The translations under genes were made by a program, and so were the position numbers. A stretch of DNA of 64,000 nt from Pseudomonadota bacterium (lineage in GTDB: Bacteria; Pseudomonadota; Alphaproteobacteria; Rhizobiales; Xanthobacteraceae). Every line of letters begins with the position of its first letter. Position 1 is the stretch's first letter. A model generated the notes under the pieces. The model was not told the origin of the DNA. It ran no database searches and saw only the letters and a program-made list of their open reading frames with translations. Positions 42,125 to 51,835 of the stretch are shown one piece after another. The stretch covers positions 186,001-250,000 of the forward strand of contig JAEYAW010000020.1 in NCBI GenBank assembly GCA_023404675.1, read 5' to 3'.

Positions 42125-43248
42125 CCGACACCTCGCCGCTCGAAACCGAGATCAAGCGCCTGATCAAATCGGCGGGCCCGATGCCGGTGGCCCGCTATAT
42201 GGAACTGTGCCTCACCCATCCCGAGCACGGCTACTACGTGGCGCGCGATCCGCTCGGCCGCGAGGGCGATTTCATCACGGCCCCCGAAGTCAGCCAGATG
42301 TTCGGCGAGCTGATCGGCCTCTGGGCCGCCTCGGTGTGGCGCGCCATGGGCGAACCCGCGCCGCTGCATCTGATCGAACTCGGCCCCGGGCGCGGAACGC
42401 TGATGGCGGACGCGCTGCGCGCCATGCGGGTGGTGCCTGGCCTCGCCGAAGCCATCAACGTGCATCTGGTCGAGATCAATCCGCTGCTGCGCGACATCCA
42501 GCGCCGCACGCTGGCAAATGTCGACGTGCTGGCCTGGCACCGGCATCTCGACGACGTGCCGGACGGCCCCAGCATCATCATCGCCAACGAATATTTCGAC
42601 GTGCTGCCGGTCCACCAGATGGTGCGGCTGGCGGATGGCTGGCATGAGCGTATGGTCGTGCTCGATTCCACCGGCCGCCTCGCCTTCGGCATGGCGCCCG
42701 CGCCCGTTCCGAATTTCGACGTGCTGGTGCCGCCGCTGGTCCGCGCCGCTCCCATCGGCGCGATCTTCGAGTGGCGGCCCGACACCGAGATCATGACGAT
42801 CGCCACACGCCTGCGGCGCAGCGGCGGCGCGGCGCTGATCGTCGACTACGGCCATGCGCGCAGCGACGCAGGCGATACCCTGCAGGCGATCGTGCGCCAC
42901 AGCTTCGCCGACCCGCTGCGCGATCCGGGCTTCGCCGATCTCACCGCGCACGTGGATTTCTCCGCGCTGGCGCGGGCGGCCGACGACATGGGCGCGAATG
43001 TCTTCGGCCCCATCGAGCAGGGCCTGTTCCTGAAGCGGCTCGGCATCGGGACGCGGGCCGCCTCCCTGAAAGCCAAGGCGACGCCGGCTCAGGCGCGCGA
43101 CATCGACAACGCGCTGGAGCGCCTGACCGAAGGCGGACGCGGCGGCATGGGCTCGATGTTCAAGGTGCTCGCCGTGTCGCATCCCCATCTTGTCTCGCTC
43201 GCGGGCATGAGCGAGCGCAACGAATCCGCCGGAGCCGACCCCGAATGA
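42121..43248 (+). CDS. Class I SAM-dependent methyltransferase, MidA/NDUFAF7 family
   Basis: The 375-residue product has the family start MPVARYMELCLTHPEHGYYVARDPLGREGDFITAPEVSQMFGELIG. The SAM-binding LIELGPGRGTLMADALR follows at about 84-100, and IIANEYFDVLPVHQ and ALIVDYGH are typical. NDUFAF7/MidA methylates an arginine of the NDUFS2 subunit of complex I in mitochondria and Dictyostelium; the bacterial role is less clear. The start is GTG at 42121, overlapping the lgt stop as GTGA. The gene lies in the lgt-pgeF operon. Confidence 0.9.
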   Translation: MTDTSPLETEIKRLIKSAGPMPVARYMELCLTHPEHGYYVARDPLGREGDFITAPEVSQMFGELIGLWAASVWRAMGEPAPLHLIELGPGRGTLMADALRAMRVVPGLAEAINVHLVEINPLLRDIQRRTLANVDVLAWHRHLDDVPDGPSIIIANEYFDVLPVHQMVRLADGWHERMVVLDSTGRLAFGMAPAPVPNFDVLVPPLVRAAPIGAIFEWRPDTEIMTIATRLRRSGGAALIVDYGHARSDAGDTLQAIVRHSFADPLRDPGFADLTAHVDFSALARAADDMGANVFGPIEQGLFLKRLGIGTRAASLKAKATPAQARDIDNALERLTEGGRGGMGSMFKVLAVSHPHLVSLAGMSERNESAGADPE

Positions 43249-44012
43249 TCCTGCAATCGTCGCTCCTCACCACCATGCCCGGTCTGCGCCACGCCTTCTT
43301 CACCCGGGAAGGCGGCGTCTCCACCGGCATTTATGAAAGCCTCAACGGCGGCCTCGGCTCCAGCGACGACCAGACTCATGTCGCCGAGAACCGCCGCCGT
43401 ATGGCGGAGGCGATGAACGTGCCGGCCGATCATCTCATGACGGTCTATCAGGTTCATTCGCCCGACGTTGCGGTGGCGACGAAGCCCTGGACCCCGGATG
43501 AGCGCCCCCGTGCCGATGCCATGGTGACCAACGTGCCGGGCCTTGCGCTCGGCGTCACCGCCGCCGATTGCGGCCCGATCCTGTTCGCCGATCCGCAGGC
43601 GCGCGTGATCGGCGCGGCCCATTCCGGCTGGCGCGGCGCGCTCGGGGGCGTGCTGGAGGCGACGGTCGCGCGGATGGAGGAACTGGGCGCTGAGCGCGGC
43701 CGTATCGTCGCCGCCATCGGTCCACTGATCCGTCAGCAGAGCTACGAGGTCGGCGCGGATTTCGTGGCCCAGTTCACCGCAAAGGATGCGGGCCACGCCC
43801 GTTTCTTCCGCGACGGCGAGCGCGAAGGCCATGCGATGTTCGATCTCGGCGGCTTCATCCGCGCACGGCTCGAAACGGCTGGCCTCGTGCAGATCGACGA
43901 TCTCGGCATCGACACCTATGCGGACGAGCGTTTTTTCTCCTATCGCCGCACCACGCACCGGAAAGAGCCCGACTACGGCCGCCATGTCCACGCCATCGTG
44001 CTGGACGACTAG
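43245..44012 (+). CDS. pgeF: Peptidoglycan editing factor / multicopper-like oxidase domain protein
   Basis: PgeF (YfiH, DUF152) removes wrongly inserted serine-containing UDP-MurNAc-dipeptide in E. coli; family members have also been called polyphenol oxidases or purine nucleosidases. The 255-residue product has the start HAFFTREGGVSTGIYESLN, VYQVHSPDV, TAADCGPILFADP, and the metal-binding HSGWRGAL. The end DIDDLGIDTYADERFFSYRR is typical. Overlap with the methyltransferase by 4 bases. Its job fits the peptidoglycan genes elsewhere in the window. Confidence 0.92.
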   Translation: MILQSSLLTTMPGLRHAFFTREGGVSTGIYESLNGGLGSSDDQTHVAENRRRMAEAMNVPADHLMTVYQVHSPDVAVATKPWTPDERPRADAMVTNVPGLALGVTAADCGPILFADPQARVIGAAHSGWRGALGGVLEATVARMEELGAERGRIVAAIGPLIRQQSYEVGADFVAQFTAKDAGHARFFRDGEREGHAMFDLGGFIRARLETAGLVQIDDLGIDTYADERFFSYRRTTHRKEPDYGRHVHAIVLDD

Positions 44013-44137
44013 GGCAGTTCGTTTGCCATCGAAAAACAGAACTGCTCTGGTTTCTTGATAGAACGTTTTTTTTTACGCGAACCGGGGTCCCTTTCGCTCG
44101 AAAACGCTATCGCGATCTTCCTCAACACGAGGTTCTG

Positions 44138-46231
44138 ATGTCTTCTTCACGTCTTCCCATCGCGCCGCCCGTCGCCGAAAAACGCCCGCACAGCTTCACG
44201 CGCCATGGCATCACCGTGACCGACGACTATGCGTGGCTGAAAGACGACAACTGGCAGGAGGTGCTGCGCGATCCGTCGCTGCTGAAGCCGGACATCCGCG
44301 CGATGCTGGAAGCGGAGAATGCCTATACCGAAAGCATTCTGGGTCATACCTCCGTGCTGCAAAAGCAGCTCGTCGCCGAGATGCGCGGCCGCATCAAGGA
44401 GGACGATTCCAGCGTCCCCTCGCCGGACGGACCGTTCGCCTATTTCCACAAGTATCGCGACGGCGGTCAGCACGAGCTGATCGCGCGGATTCCGCGCGAC
44501 GGCGGGGCGGAGCATATCATTCTCGACGGCGACGCGCTGGCGGAAGGTCACGAGTATTTCAACTTCGGCAGCGCCGACCATTCGTTCGATCACCGCCTCG
44601 TGGCGTGGAGCGCCGACCTCAAGGGATCGGAATATTTTACGATCCGCGTGCGCGAGTGGGAGAGCGGAAAGGATCTGCCGGACATCGTCGAGAACACCGA
44701 CGGCGACGTGGTGTGGACCAAGGACTCATCGGCCTTCTTCTATGTGAAGCTCGATGAGAATCATCGCCCGATGCAGGTGTTCCTGCATCGCCTCGGCACG
44801 AAGCAGGCCGACGACATGCTGGTCTACGAGGAACGGGACTCCGGCTGGTTCACGCATCTGCATGAAAGCGCCTCGGGGCGGTTCTGCGTGATCGCGGGCG
44901 GCGATCACGAAACCTCGGAAGCCAGACTGATCGACCTCACCGACCCGACCGCGCCGCCGCGTCTTGTCGCGGCGCGCGAGGACGGCGTGCAGTATGCGCT
45001 GGGCGATCGCGGCGAGGAACTGTTCATCCTCACCAATGCGGACGGCGCGATCGACTTCAAGATCGTCACCGCGCCGCTGGCCGCGCCCGAGCGCGCCAAC
45101 TGGCGCGATCTGATCCCGTACCGCGCGGGCGTCTACGTGATCGACTTCGACCTGTATCAGGGCCACATGGCGCGGCTGGAGCGATCAAACGCGCTGCCCG
45201 CCGTGGTGATCCGCGATCTGGCCACCGGCGAGGAGCACGCCATCGCCTTCGACGAGACCGCCTATTCGCTCTACACCATCGGCGGTTACGAGTTCGACAC
45301 GACGACGCTGCGCTTCGGCTATTCGTCGATGACGACGCCGGCCGAAGTCTACGACTACGACATGGCGACGCGCGCCCGCGTGCTGCGCAAGAAACAGGAG
45401 GTGCCGTCCGGGCATCATCCGGCCGACTACCTCACCACCCGCATCATGGCGACATCGCACGATGGCGCGCAGGTGCCGGTGTCGATCCTGCATCGCCGCG
45501 ACACCGCCCTCGATGGCTCCGCGCCGCTGCTGCTCTACGGCTACGGCTCCTATGGCCATGCGATGGATGCGTCATTCTCCACCACCCGGCTGTCGCTGGT
45601 GGATCGCGGCTTCGTCTATGCCATCGCCCATATTCGCGGCGGCGCGGACAAGGGCTGGCAATGGTATCTCGACGGCAAGCGCGAGAAAAAGACCAACAGC
45701 TTCGCCGATTTCGAGGCTTGCGCGCGCGCCCTGGTCGCGGCGCGCTACACATCGCAGAAAAATATCGTCGGCCACGGCGGCAGCGCGGGCGGCATGCTGA
45801 TGGGCGCGGTCGCCAACCGCGCGGGCGAACTGTTCGCCGGCATCGTCGCGGAAGTGCCGTTCGTCGATGTGCTGAATACGATGCTCGACGACACGCTGCC
45901 GCTGACGCCGCCGGAGTGGCCAGAATGGGGCAACCCGATCGAGAGCGCGGAAGCGTTTCGCACCATCCTGTCCTATTCGCCCTACGATAACGTGGCCGCA
46001 AAGCCCTATCCGGCGATCTTCGCGCTCGGGGGCCTCACCGATCCGCGCGTCACCTACTGGGAGCCGGCGAAGTGGGTGGCGCGGCTGCACGCCACCATGA
46101 CCGGCGGCGGCCCGGTGCTGCTGCGCACCAACATGGGCGCGGGCCATGGCGGCGCGCCCGGCCGATTCAGCCGCCTCGACGAGGTGGCGCTGGTCTATGC
46201 CTTCGCGCTGTGGGCGGTGGGGAAGGCTTAA
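44138..46231 (+). CDS. ptrB: Oligopeptidase B (S9 family serine peptidase)
   Basis: The enzyme cleaves peptides after Arg or Lys in the cytoplasm. The 697-residue product has an N-terminal beta-propeller (about 60-410) and a C-terminal alpha/beta hydrolase domain. The catalytic triad is intact: Ser549 in GHGGSAGGMLMG, Asp635 in GGLTDPRV and His670 in GAGHGG. The motif IAHIRGGADKGWQWY and EVPFVDVLNTMLD are typical of oligopeptidase B rather than prolyl oligopeptidase. No signal peptide. The gap to pgeF (125 bases) contains GCAGTTC/GAACTGC arms and a T-run, so it is a separate unit. Confidence 0.94.
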   Translation: MSSSRLPIAPPVAEKRPHSFTRHGITVTDDYAWLKDDNWQEVLRDPSLLKPDIRAMLEAENAYTESILGHTSVLQKQLVAEMRGRIKEDDSSVPSPDGPFAYFHKYRDGGQHELIARIPRDGGAEHIILDGDALAEGHEYFNFGSADHSFDHRLVAWSADLKGSEYFTIRVREWESGKDLPDIVENTDGDVVWTKDSSAFFYVKLDENHRPMQVFLHRLGTKQADDMLVYEERDSGWFTHLHESASGRFCVIAGGDHETSEARLIDLTDPTAPPRLVAAREDGVQYALGDRGEELFILTNADGAIDFKIVTAPLAAPERANWRDLIPYRAGVYVIDFDLYQGHMARLERSNALPAVVIRDLATGEEHAIAFDETAYSLYTIGGYEFDTTTLRFGYSSMTTPAEVYDYDMATRARVLRKKQEVPSGHHPADYLTTRIMATSHDGAQVPVSILHRRDTALDGSAPLLLYGYGSYGHAMDASFSTTRLSLVDRGFVYAIAHIRGGADKGWQWYLDGKREKKTNSFADFEACARALVAARYTSQKNIVGHGGSAGGMLMGAVANRAGELFAGIVAEVPFVDVLNTMLDDTLPLTPPEWPEWGNPIESAEAFRTILSYSPYDNVAAKPYPAIFALGGLTDPRVTYWEPAKWVARLHATMTGGGPVLLRTNMGAGHGGAPGRFSRLDEVALVYAFALWAVGKA

Positions 46232-46240
46232 GGCCCGCCC

Positions 46241-46969
46241 CTATCGCTTGCGCGCGAGATACATGCTCTGCATCTGCGCCGCGAGCAGGCCGGGATTGCT
46301 GCGCGTCAGCTTCCAGATCTCCTCCGCGCGGCGATCGGCATGCACGTGATCGGTGTTCTCGCGCACGCCCTTGAGCGTGGCTTCGGCCACTTGCTGCGCC
46401 GTCACCTTGGGCTGATCGACGCCCGCCGCCATGTCGGTGTCGATGAACCCGGCATAGACCGCGACGACCTGCGTGCCCTGTTGCTTCAGCTCGATGCGAG
46501 CAGCCTCGCTCACCGCCAGCGCTGCGTGTTTCGAGGCGCAATAGGTCGGGTTCATGCCGTTGACGAACCAGCTCACCACCGACAGCATGTTGACCACCGT
46601 ACCGCCGCCATTGGCCTTCAGCACCGGCGCGAACGCGCGCAGCATCGCCTGCGTGCCGAAGACGTTGACCTCCATCTCGCGGCGCATGGCAACATCCGCC
46701 CCATCCGCCAGCATCGGCGACATCAGCATGATGCCGGCGTTGTTGATGAGAAGATTCACGTCATTGCAGCGCGCCGCCGCGGCCGCGACATCATCGGACG
46801 AGGTGACATCGAGCTTCACCGGCACAAGGCGGGGATCGTCGACGGTGGCGGGATCGCGCGCGCCCGCGTAGACCTTTGCCGCGCCGGCATCGAGCAGCGC
46901 GGCCGCATAGGCCTTGCCGAGGCCGCGATTGGCCCCCGTCACGAGCGCGGTGCATCCCTCGATCTGCAT
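46241..46969 (-). CDS. SDR family oxidoreductase
   Basis: This is a 242-residue short-chain dehydrogenase of unknown substrate. The nucleotide-binding motif TGANRGLG lies at 11-18, NNAGIM at about 76-81, and the active-site Tyr143-x3-Lys147 (TYCASKHAA) with Ser near 130 (NMLSVVSW). The classical SDR triad is therefore intact. AAGGAATT precedes the ATG at 46969. It converges on ptrB with a 9-base gap and stands alone. Confidence 0.9.
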   Translation of the reverse strand: MQIEGCTALVTGANRGLGKAYAAALLDAGAAKVYAGARDPATVDDPRLVPVKLDVTSSDDVAAAAARCNDVNLLINNAGIMLMSPMLADGADVAMRREMEVNVFGTQAMLRAFAPVLKANGGGTVVNMLSVVSWFVNGMNPTYCASKHAALAVSEAARIELKQQGTQVVAVYAGFIDTDMAAGVDQPKVTAQQVAEATLKGVRENTDHVHADRRAEEIWKLTRSNPGLLAAQMQSMYLARKR

Positions 46970-47146
46970 GGCGAATTCCTTTATTGCCCTGCCGCGTCGG
47001 CGACAGTTCCCGCAGGATTGCCCCCGAACCGGCCCATTTTCGATCTACGAACCCGCAGCACGCCTACGGGTGCGGGAAGAATCGGCTTGGGCTACAGTAG
47101 CCACACACCCCGCGCTCCGAAAATTCGATTCTTCGGGAAGGATTTG

Positions 47147-49735
47147 ATGCTGCGAACGCTTTTGCTCGCCTGCGCCCTCTTTATCACGGTGGCCCTGCCC
47201 GCGCGCGCCCAGACGCCCGACGCGCAGGCTCCGCAGGCGCAGGCCGCAACGCCCGCCCTGACCCCCGACGAGGCGCGCCGCGCGCTCGACATGCTGCAGG
47301 ACGACCAGAAGCGCGCGCAACTGATCGACACGCTGCGGGCGATCTCCGCCACGGTCTCGATGCCGATTCCCAAGCCGGCCGCGCCGCCGCCGGCCGAAAC
47401 GCCGGCCGCGCCAACCACCGCTCCGCGGGCAGCCGCGCCGGCGTCACCGCAAACAACACCGGCCGCGCCCGCCGCAGGCTCCACGGCGCCGACAGCGACA
47501 ACGACAGCACCTGCGGCCACCGCCACGCCACCTGCAACGTCCGCCCCGGCGCCGCCGGCCAATGGGGCTGCCGCAAACGGCGCGGCGGCCTCGCCCCCCG
47601 CCGAAGCCAAGAAGGAGGCGACACTCGACGCCGACGGTCTTGGCGCGCAGCTTCTCGTCGGCATTTCCAGGCAGATGCGCGAATGGGCCGAAGGCTTCGT
47701 CGATTCGGCCAGCAACGTAACCCGCCTGCCGCTGTTGTGGGGATGGGTTGTGGCAACCGTCACCAACCCCGAATCCTACAACCTCCTGCTCGATATCGCC
47801 TGGAAACTGGCCATCGTGCTCGGCGGCGCGCTGGTCGTTGAATTCCTGATCACGCGGGCGCTGCGCAGGCCGCTCGCGGCGCTGGAAACGCGCATGCCGT
47901 GGAGGGCGCGGGAATCGGCCCAGACCGTCGCGATCGAGAACGCACCGGAACTGGCGACCAGTTCCGGCATCGCCGCCGAAGAGCGCAAGCGGCAATTCGA
48001 TCTGACGCGGATCTGGCAGTCGCTGCTGCGGCTGCCGTTCGTGCTTGCGCGGTTCTTGCTCGACCTGCTGCCGGTGGTCGCATTCGTCGGCGTGGCGAAC
48101 GCGCTGCTGGCAACGGAGATCGGCGATTTCGACACCACGCGCCGTGCAATCCTCGCCATCGTCAACGCCTACGCGCTCTCGCGCGCCATCATCTGCGCGG
48201 TGCGCATGGTGGCGTCCTCCGGCCCGCTCAGCCTCGTGACCATCGCGGAGGAAACCGCCGCCTATGTCGAGTTGTGGACACACCGGCTCGTCTATGTCGG
48301 CGTGTTCGGCATCGCCGTCGCCAACGTCGCTTTCCTGCTCGGCCTGTACCGGGTCGGATATTTCGCGCTGATCCGCATCGTGCTGCTGATCGTGCATCTG
48401 CTGATCGTCGTGATCATCCTGCAGTGCCGGCACCCGGTGGCGAATGCCATTCGCCCCGCGCCGGGGGCACGTGGCGCCGCGAGCATGTTCCGCAACCGCC
48501 TCGCCGATGTCTGGCACCTGCTGGCGTCGGCGCTGGTCATCGCGGTCTGGGGGATCTGGGCGTTCAACGTGCGCGACGGCTATGCGCTGCTGTTGCAGTA
48601 TCTTGCGGGCACCCTCGCCGTGATCGTCATCAGCCGCCTTTTGACCGTGGTCACGCTGGGGCTGATCGACCGGCTGTTCCGCGTGCCGCCGGAGTTGCTG
48701 CACCGATTTCCTGCACTGGAAAACCGCGCCAATCTCTACCTTCCCCTGCTCCGCAAGGTGGTGACGGCGATCATCGGCGTCCTGACCTTCATCGCGCTGC
48801 TGCAGATCTGGGGAGCCAACACGGTGGTGTGGTTCTATGGCGGGCAGATCGGGGGCAAGCTGCTGTCCGCCGTCATCACCATCGGCATCGCCGCGCTCGC
48901 GGCCGTGGTGGTGTGGGAGATCAGCAACGCGGCCATCGACGGCAAGCTCCAGCAGCTCACCGGCGACGGCCATTATGCGCGCGCCGCGCGGCTGCGGACC
49001 TTCCAGCCCATGCTGCGCACCGCACTGCTGTGCGTGATCGTTGCCGTCGTGGGGCTCACGGCGCTGAGCGAGGTCGGCGTCAACGTCGCCCCGCTGCTGG
49101 CGGGTGCAGGCATTGTCGGCGTGGCGGTCGGCTTCGGCTCGCAGAAACTGGTGCAGGATCTCATCACCGGCCTGTTCCTGCTGCTGGAGAACGTCGTGCA
49201 GGTCGGCGACACCGTCACGGTTTCGGGACTGTCGGGCGTCGTCGAGAACCTCTCGATCCGCACCATCCGGCTGCGGGCGGGGGACGGCTCCGTCCATGTC
49301 GTGCCGTTCAGCGCGGTCACCACGATCACCAACGCGTCGCGAGGGGTCGGCAACGCATCGGTCAATATCAGCATCGCGTTCAAGGAAGACACCGACCGCG
49401 CCAGCGCGATCCTGAAGGATATCGGAGCGGGCCTGCGCGAGGACCCGGCATTCCGTCACCTGATCCGCAGCGATCTGCAACTGTGGGGCGTCGACAAAGT
49501 GGACGGAGCGATGGTCACCATCGTCGGGCAGATTCCCTGCTCGGATGCCGGACGCTGGTCGGTCCAGCGCGAATTCAACCGCCGCCTCAAGCGCCGCTTT
49601 CAGGAGGAAGGCATCGAGATCGCCGGCGCCGCGAATCCGACCATCATCATTCAGGCGGCCGCTGCGCCGGAGACCGAAAAACGGGAGACCGATGCCGATA
49701 CGCCGCCCGGCGACCAGCGCTCCGCTGCCGAATGA
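47147..49735 (+). CDS. Large mechanosensitive channel of the MscS/YbiO family
   Basis: MscS channels release solutes on hypo-osmotic shock. The 862-residue protein has a signal peptide (MLRTLLLACALFITVALPARA). A long Ala/Pro/Thr-rich periplasmic region follows (about 23-165), then about ten membrane segments (between 205 and 680). The MscS core comes next: VAPLLAGAGIVGVAVGFGSQKLVQDLITGLFLLLENVVQVGD, with the Gly/Ala pore-helix pattern, followed by the beta domain (VENLSIRTIRLRAGDGSVHVVPFSAV). The extended N-terminus resembles E. coli YbiO rather than small MscS. GGGAAGG lies before the ATG at 47147. Confidence 0.9.
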   Translation: MLRTLLLACALFITVALPARAQTPDAQAPQAQAATPALTPDEARRALDMLQDDQKRAQLIDTLRAISATVSMPIPKPAAPPPAETPAAPTTAPRAAAPASPQTTPAAPAAGSTAPTATTTAPAATATPPATSAPAPPANGAAANGAAASPPAEAKKEATLDADGLGAQLLVGISRQMREWAEGFVDSASNVTRLPLLWGWVVATVTNPESYNLLLDIAWKLAIVLGGALVVEFLITRALRRPLAALETRMPWRARESAQTVAIENAPELATSSGIAAEERKRQFDLTRIWQSLLRLPFVLARFLLDLLPVVAFVGVANALLATEIGDFDTTRRAILAIVNAYALSRAIICAVRMVASSGPLSLVTIAEETAAYVELWTHRLVYVGVFGIAVANVAFLLGLYRVGYFALIRIVLLIVHLLIVVIILQCRHPVANAIRPAPGARGAASMFRNRLADVWHLLASALVIAVWGIWAFNVRDGYALLLQYLAGTLAVIVISRLLTVVTLGLIDRLFRVPPELLHRFPALENRANLYLPLLRKVVTAIIGVLTFIALLQIWGANTVVWFYGGQIGGKLLSAVITIGIAALAAVVVWEISNAAIDGKLQQLTGDGHYARAARLRTFQPMLRTALLCVIVAVVGLTALSEVGVNVAPLLAGAGIVGVAVGFGSQKLVQDLITGLFLLLENVVQVGDTVTVSGLSGVVENLSIRTIRLRAGDGSVHVVPFSAVTTITNASRGVGNASVNISIAFKEDTDRASAILKDIGAGLREDPAFRHLIRSDLQLWGVDKVDGAMVTIVGQIPCSDAGRWSVQREFNRRLKRRFQEEGIEIAGAANPTIIIQAAAAPETEKRETDADTPPGDQRSAAE

Positions 49736-49771
49736 GGCTGGCCCTGCCGGAGCCTCGTCGGAGCCCTCCCC

Positions 49772-49937
49772 CTAGTGAGGTGGATTTGAAATACGCCGCA
49801 TGATAGCGGCCAGGCGGGAGCGTATTTCAAGTCCATAAACCACACTGGAATCATATATTTGCCAGTGACCCTGATGAATCTGACGTTCGTCCAGCACCAG
49901 CCCGACAGTGTGACGAACTTCAGATTCGGGTCACTAG
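49772..49937. repeat. Composite palindromic element of two hairpins with bounding inverted repeats
   Basis: The outer ends are CTAGTGA (49772-49778) and TCACTAG (49931-49937), exact inverted repeats. Inside are two long hairpins. The first pairs GGATTTGAAATACGC (49782-49796) with GCGTATTTCAAGTCC (49820-49834), one G-T pair. The second pairs AGTGACCC...GAATCTGA.GTTCGTC (49864-49891) with its complement at 49912-49935, broken by a 4-base bulge and one mismatch. In the middle CACTGG (49843-49848) and CCAGTG (49862-49867) flank an AT-rich spacer. The nested symmetry suggests a mobile repeat (MITE- or REP-like) or a structured RNA. Confidence 0.75.
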
Positions 49938-50015
49938 ACCTTAACGCCGATTAACGATATCGCTTGCTGCGAACCTGCGGAGCCGGAATCTCAATCCGGC
50001 CCGAACGGTGCGGGG

Positions 50016-50654
50016 ATGCGCATGCGACGTTTCGATTCCGCTGGATTGCGGGCGGTGGCTCGTGCCGTCACAGTGGCCGCGGTGGCGGGCCTCCTCGCCG
50101 GCTGCGTGAGCCAGGGCGAACAGGGGCCGATGGCCGCGATGGCTTATGCCCCGGCGCAAACCGGAACCGTCGCCTTCGAATCCGTCGACGGCCCTCCTCC
50201 GCAGGTGTTCGACCGTATGGTCGGAATCCTCAACTCCGAGTCCCAGCTTCGAAACCTGAACGTGGTCACCCGCGAGGCGCCGGCGGCCTATCGGGTCCGC
50301 AGCTACATGGCGGCACAGATCCATCGCGGCCGCACGGTGATCTCCTGGGTCTGGGACGTTTACGACGGCAGCCAGCAGCGCGCGCTGCGCCTGTCCGGCG
50401 AGGAACAGACCGGGAAAAGCGGCAAGGATGCCTGGGGCGCCGCCGACGACATGGTTCTGCGCAAGATCGCGCAGGCCGGATTCAGCGGCCTCGCGTCGCT
50501 GTCCGGGACTGGCCCCACACCTTCGTCAGAACCTGTCCCGACGACGGCCCCGCCATCCGATAGACCGGCCGTCGCGCAGGCCGATGCGCCACAAATCGCG
50601 TCAAATCAGGCCGTTTCCGGCTCCAGCCAGCGCCTCGGCTTCGCGGCGGAGTAG
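50016..50654 (+). CDS. Lipoprotein of unknown function
   Basis: The 212-residue product has a lipoprotein signal ending AVAGLLAGC, acylated Cys near 30. The mature part starts with a short acidic/neutral stretch. A compact domain follows (about 55-155: VFDRMVGILNSESQLRNLNVVTREAPAAYRVRSYMAA, TVISWVWDVYDGSQQRALRLSGEE) and the tail is Pro/Ser/Ala-rich and probably disordered. The family is not recognised. The first ATG at 50016 and the ATG at 50022 are both possible. It sits behind the palindromic repeat and before prs. Confidence 0.75.
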   Translation: MRMRRFDSAGLRAVARAVTVAAVAGLLAGCVSQGEQGPMAAMAYAPAQTGTVAFESVDGPPPQVFDRMVGILNSESQLRNLNVVTREAPAAYRVRSYMAAQIHRGRTVISWVWDVYDGSQQRALRLSGEEQTGKSGKDAWGAADDMVLRKIAQAGFSGLASLSGTGPTPSSEPVPTTAPPSDRPAVAQADAPQIASNQAVSGSSQRLGFAAE

Positions 50655-50787
50655 GTTCCGGCACGCACCTGCTTAACGATCCGCGTCCTTTCGGCGGGAA
50701 AATGGGGATGCGCGTATTGCCAGCAGCATCTCCTACTTGATATCACGCGGCCGACATATTTCTTCCACGTTCCGCGGACGGTCAGAG

Positions 50788-51783
50788 ATGTTGACGAGCG
50801 CTTCCACCTTGCCCCGAGGCGAGCTGCTGTCGTCTGGAAAGAACGGTGCGATCAAGCTGGTCGCCGGCAATTCCAACCCCACGCTTGCCAGGGCGATTGC
50901 CGAGAACCTCGGACTTCCGCTGACCAAGGCCGTGGTCCGGCGCTTTGCCGACATGGAAATCTTCGTCGAGATTCAGGAGAATGTGCGCGGCTCGGATGTC
51001 TTCATCATCCAGTCGACATCCTATCCGGCGAACGACCACCTGATGGAACTGCTGATCATCACCGATGCGCTGCGCCGCGCCTCCGCGCGCCGCATCACGG
51101 CGGTGGTACCCTATTTCGGCTATGCCCGGCAGGATCGCAAATCCGGCTCGCGCACGCCGATCTCGGCCAAGCTGGTCGCCAACCTCATCACCCATGCGGG
51201 CGCCGACCGCGTGATGACGCTGGACCTGCACGCCGGACAGATCCAGGGCTTCTTCGACATCCCGACCGACAACCTGTTCGCGGCGCCGGTGATGGTGCGC
51301 GATATCCGCGACCGATTCGATTCCTCCAAGCTCATGGTGGTGTCGCCGGACGTCGGCGGCGTGGTGCGCGCGCGCAGCCTCGCCAAACGCATCAACACGC
51401 CGCTCGCCATCATCGACAAGCGGCGCGAGCGCGCCGGCGAATCCGAGGTGATGAACGTGATCGGCGATCCGACCGGCTACACCTGCATCCTGATCGACGA
51501 CATCGTCGACTCGGGCGGCACGCTGGTCAACGCGGCCGACGCCCTGCTCGCCAATGGCGCGACGGAAGTCTACGCCTACATCACGCACGGCGTGCTCTCC
51601 GGCGGCGCGGTCCAGCGCATCACGAACTCGCGTCTGAAAGAGCTGGTCATCACCGACTCCATCATGCCGACCGAGGCGGTGCAGAACGCGCACAACATCC
51701 GCGTGCTGCCGATCGCCGGGCTGATCGGCGAGGCCATCAGCCGCACCGCCGCGGAAGAATCGGTGTCGAGCCTGTTCGACTGA
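50788..51783 (+). CDS. prs: Ribose-phosphate pyrophosphokinase
   Basis: Prs makes PRPP from ribose 5-phosphate and ATP for purine, pyrimidine, histidine, tryptophan and NAD synthesis. The core starts KNGAIKLVAGNSN. Diagnostic blocks are RRFADMEIFVEIQENVRGSDVFIIQS, YFGYARQDRKSGSRTPISAKL, DLHAGQIQGFFDIPTDNL and the PRPP loop VDSGGTLVNAADAL. The 331-residue length includes an N-terminal extension of about 20 residues before the usual start. The ATG at 50788 is preferred; a later start at the lysine block is possible but has no good codon. Confidence 0.96.
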   Translation: MLTSASTLPRGELLSSGKNGAIKLVAGNSNPTLARAIAENLGLPLTKAVVRRFADMEIFVEIQENVRGSDVFIIQSTSYPANDHLMELLIITDALRRASARRITAVVPYFGYARQDRKSGSRTPISAKLVANLITHAGADRVMTLDLHAGQIQGFFDIPTDNLFAAPVMVRDIRDRFDSSKLMVVSPDVGGVVRARSLAKRINTPLAIIDKRRERAGESEVMNVIGDPTGYTCILIDDIVDSGGTLVNAADALLANGATEVYAYITHGVLSGGAVQRITNSRLKELVITDSIMPTEAVQNAHNIRVLPIAGLIGEAISRTAAEESVSSLFD

Positions 51784-51835
51784 ACACCTTCCGGCGAAGC
51801 CGGGCCGCCACGCTCCATGCTTGGCGGAGCACGAT

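Noticed and set aside
46340..47146. An N-terminal extension of 269 codons before the MscS channel
   Set aside because: The extension runs antisense through the SDR gene, while the ATG at 47147 has a ribosome site and gives a signal peptide.
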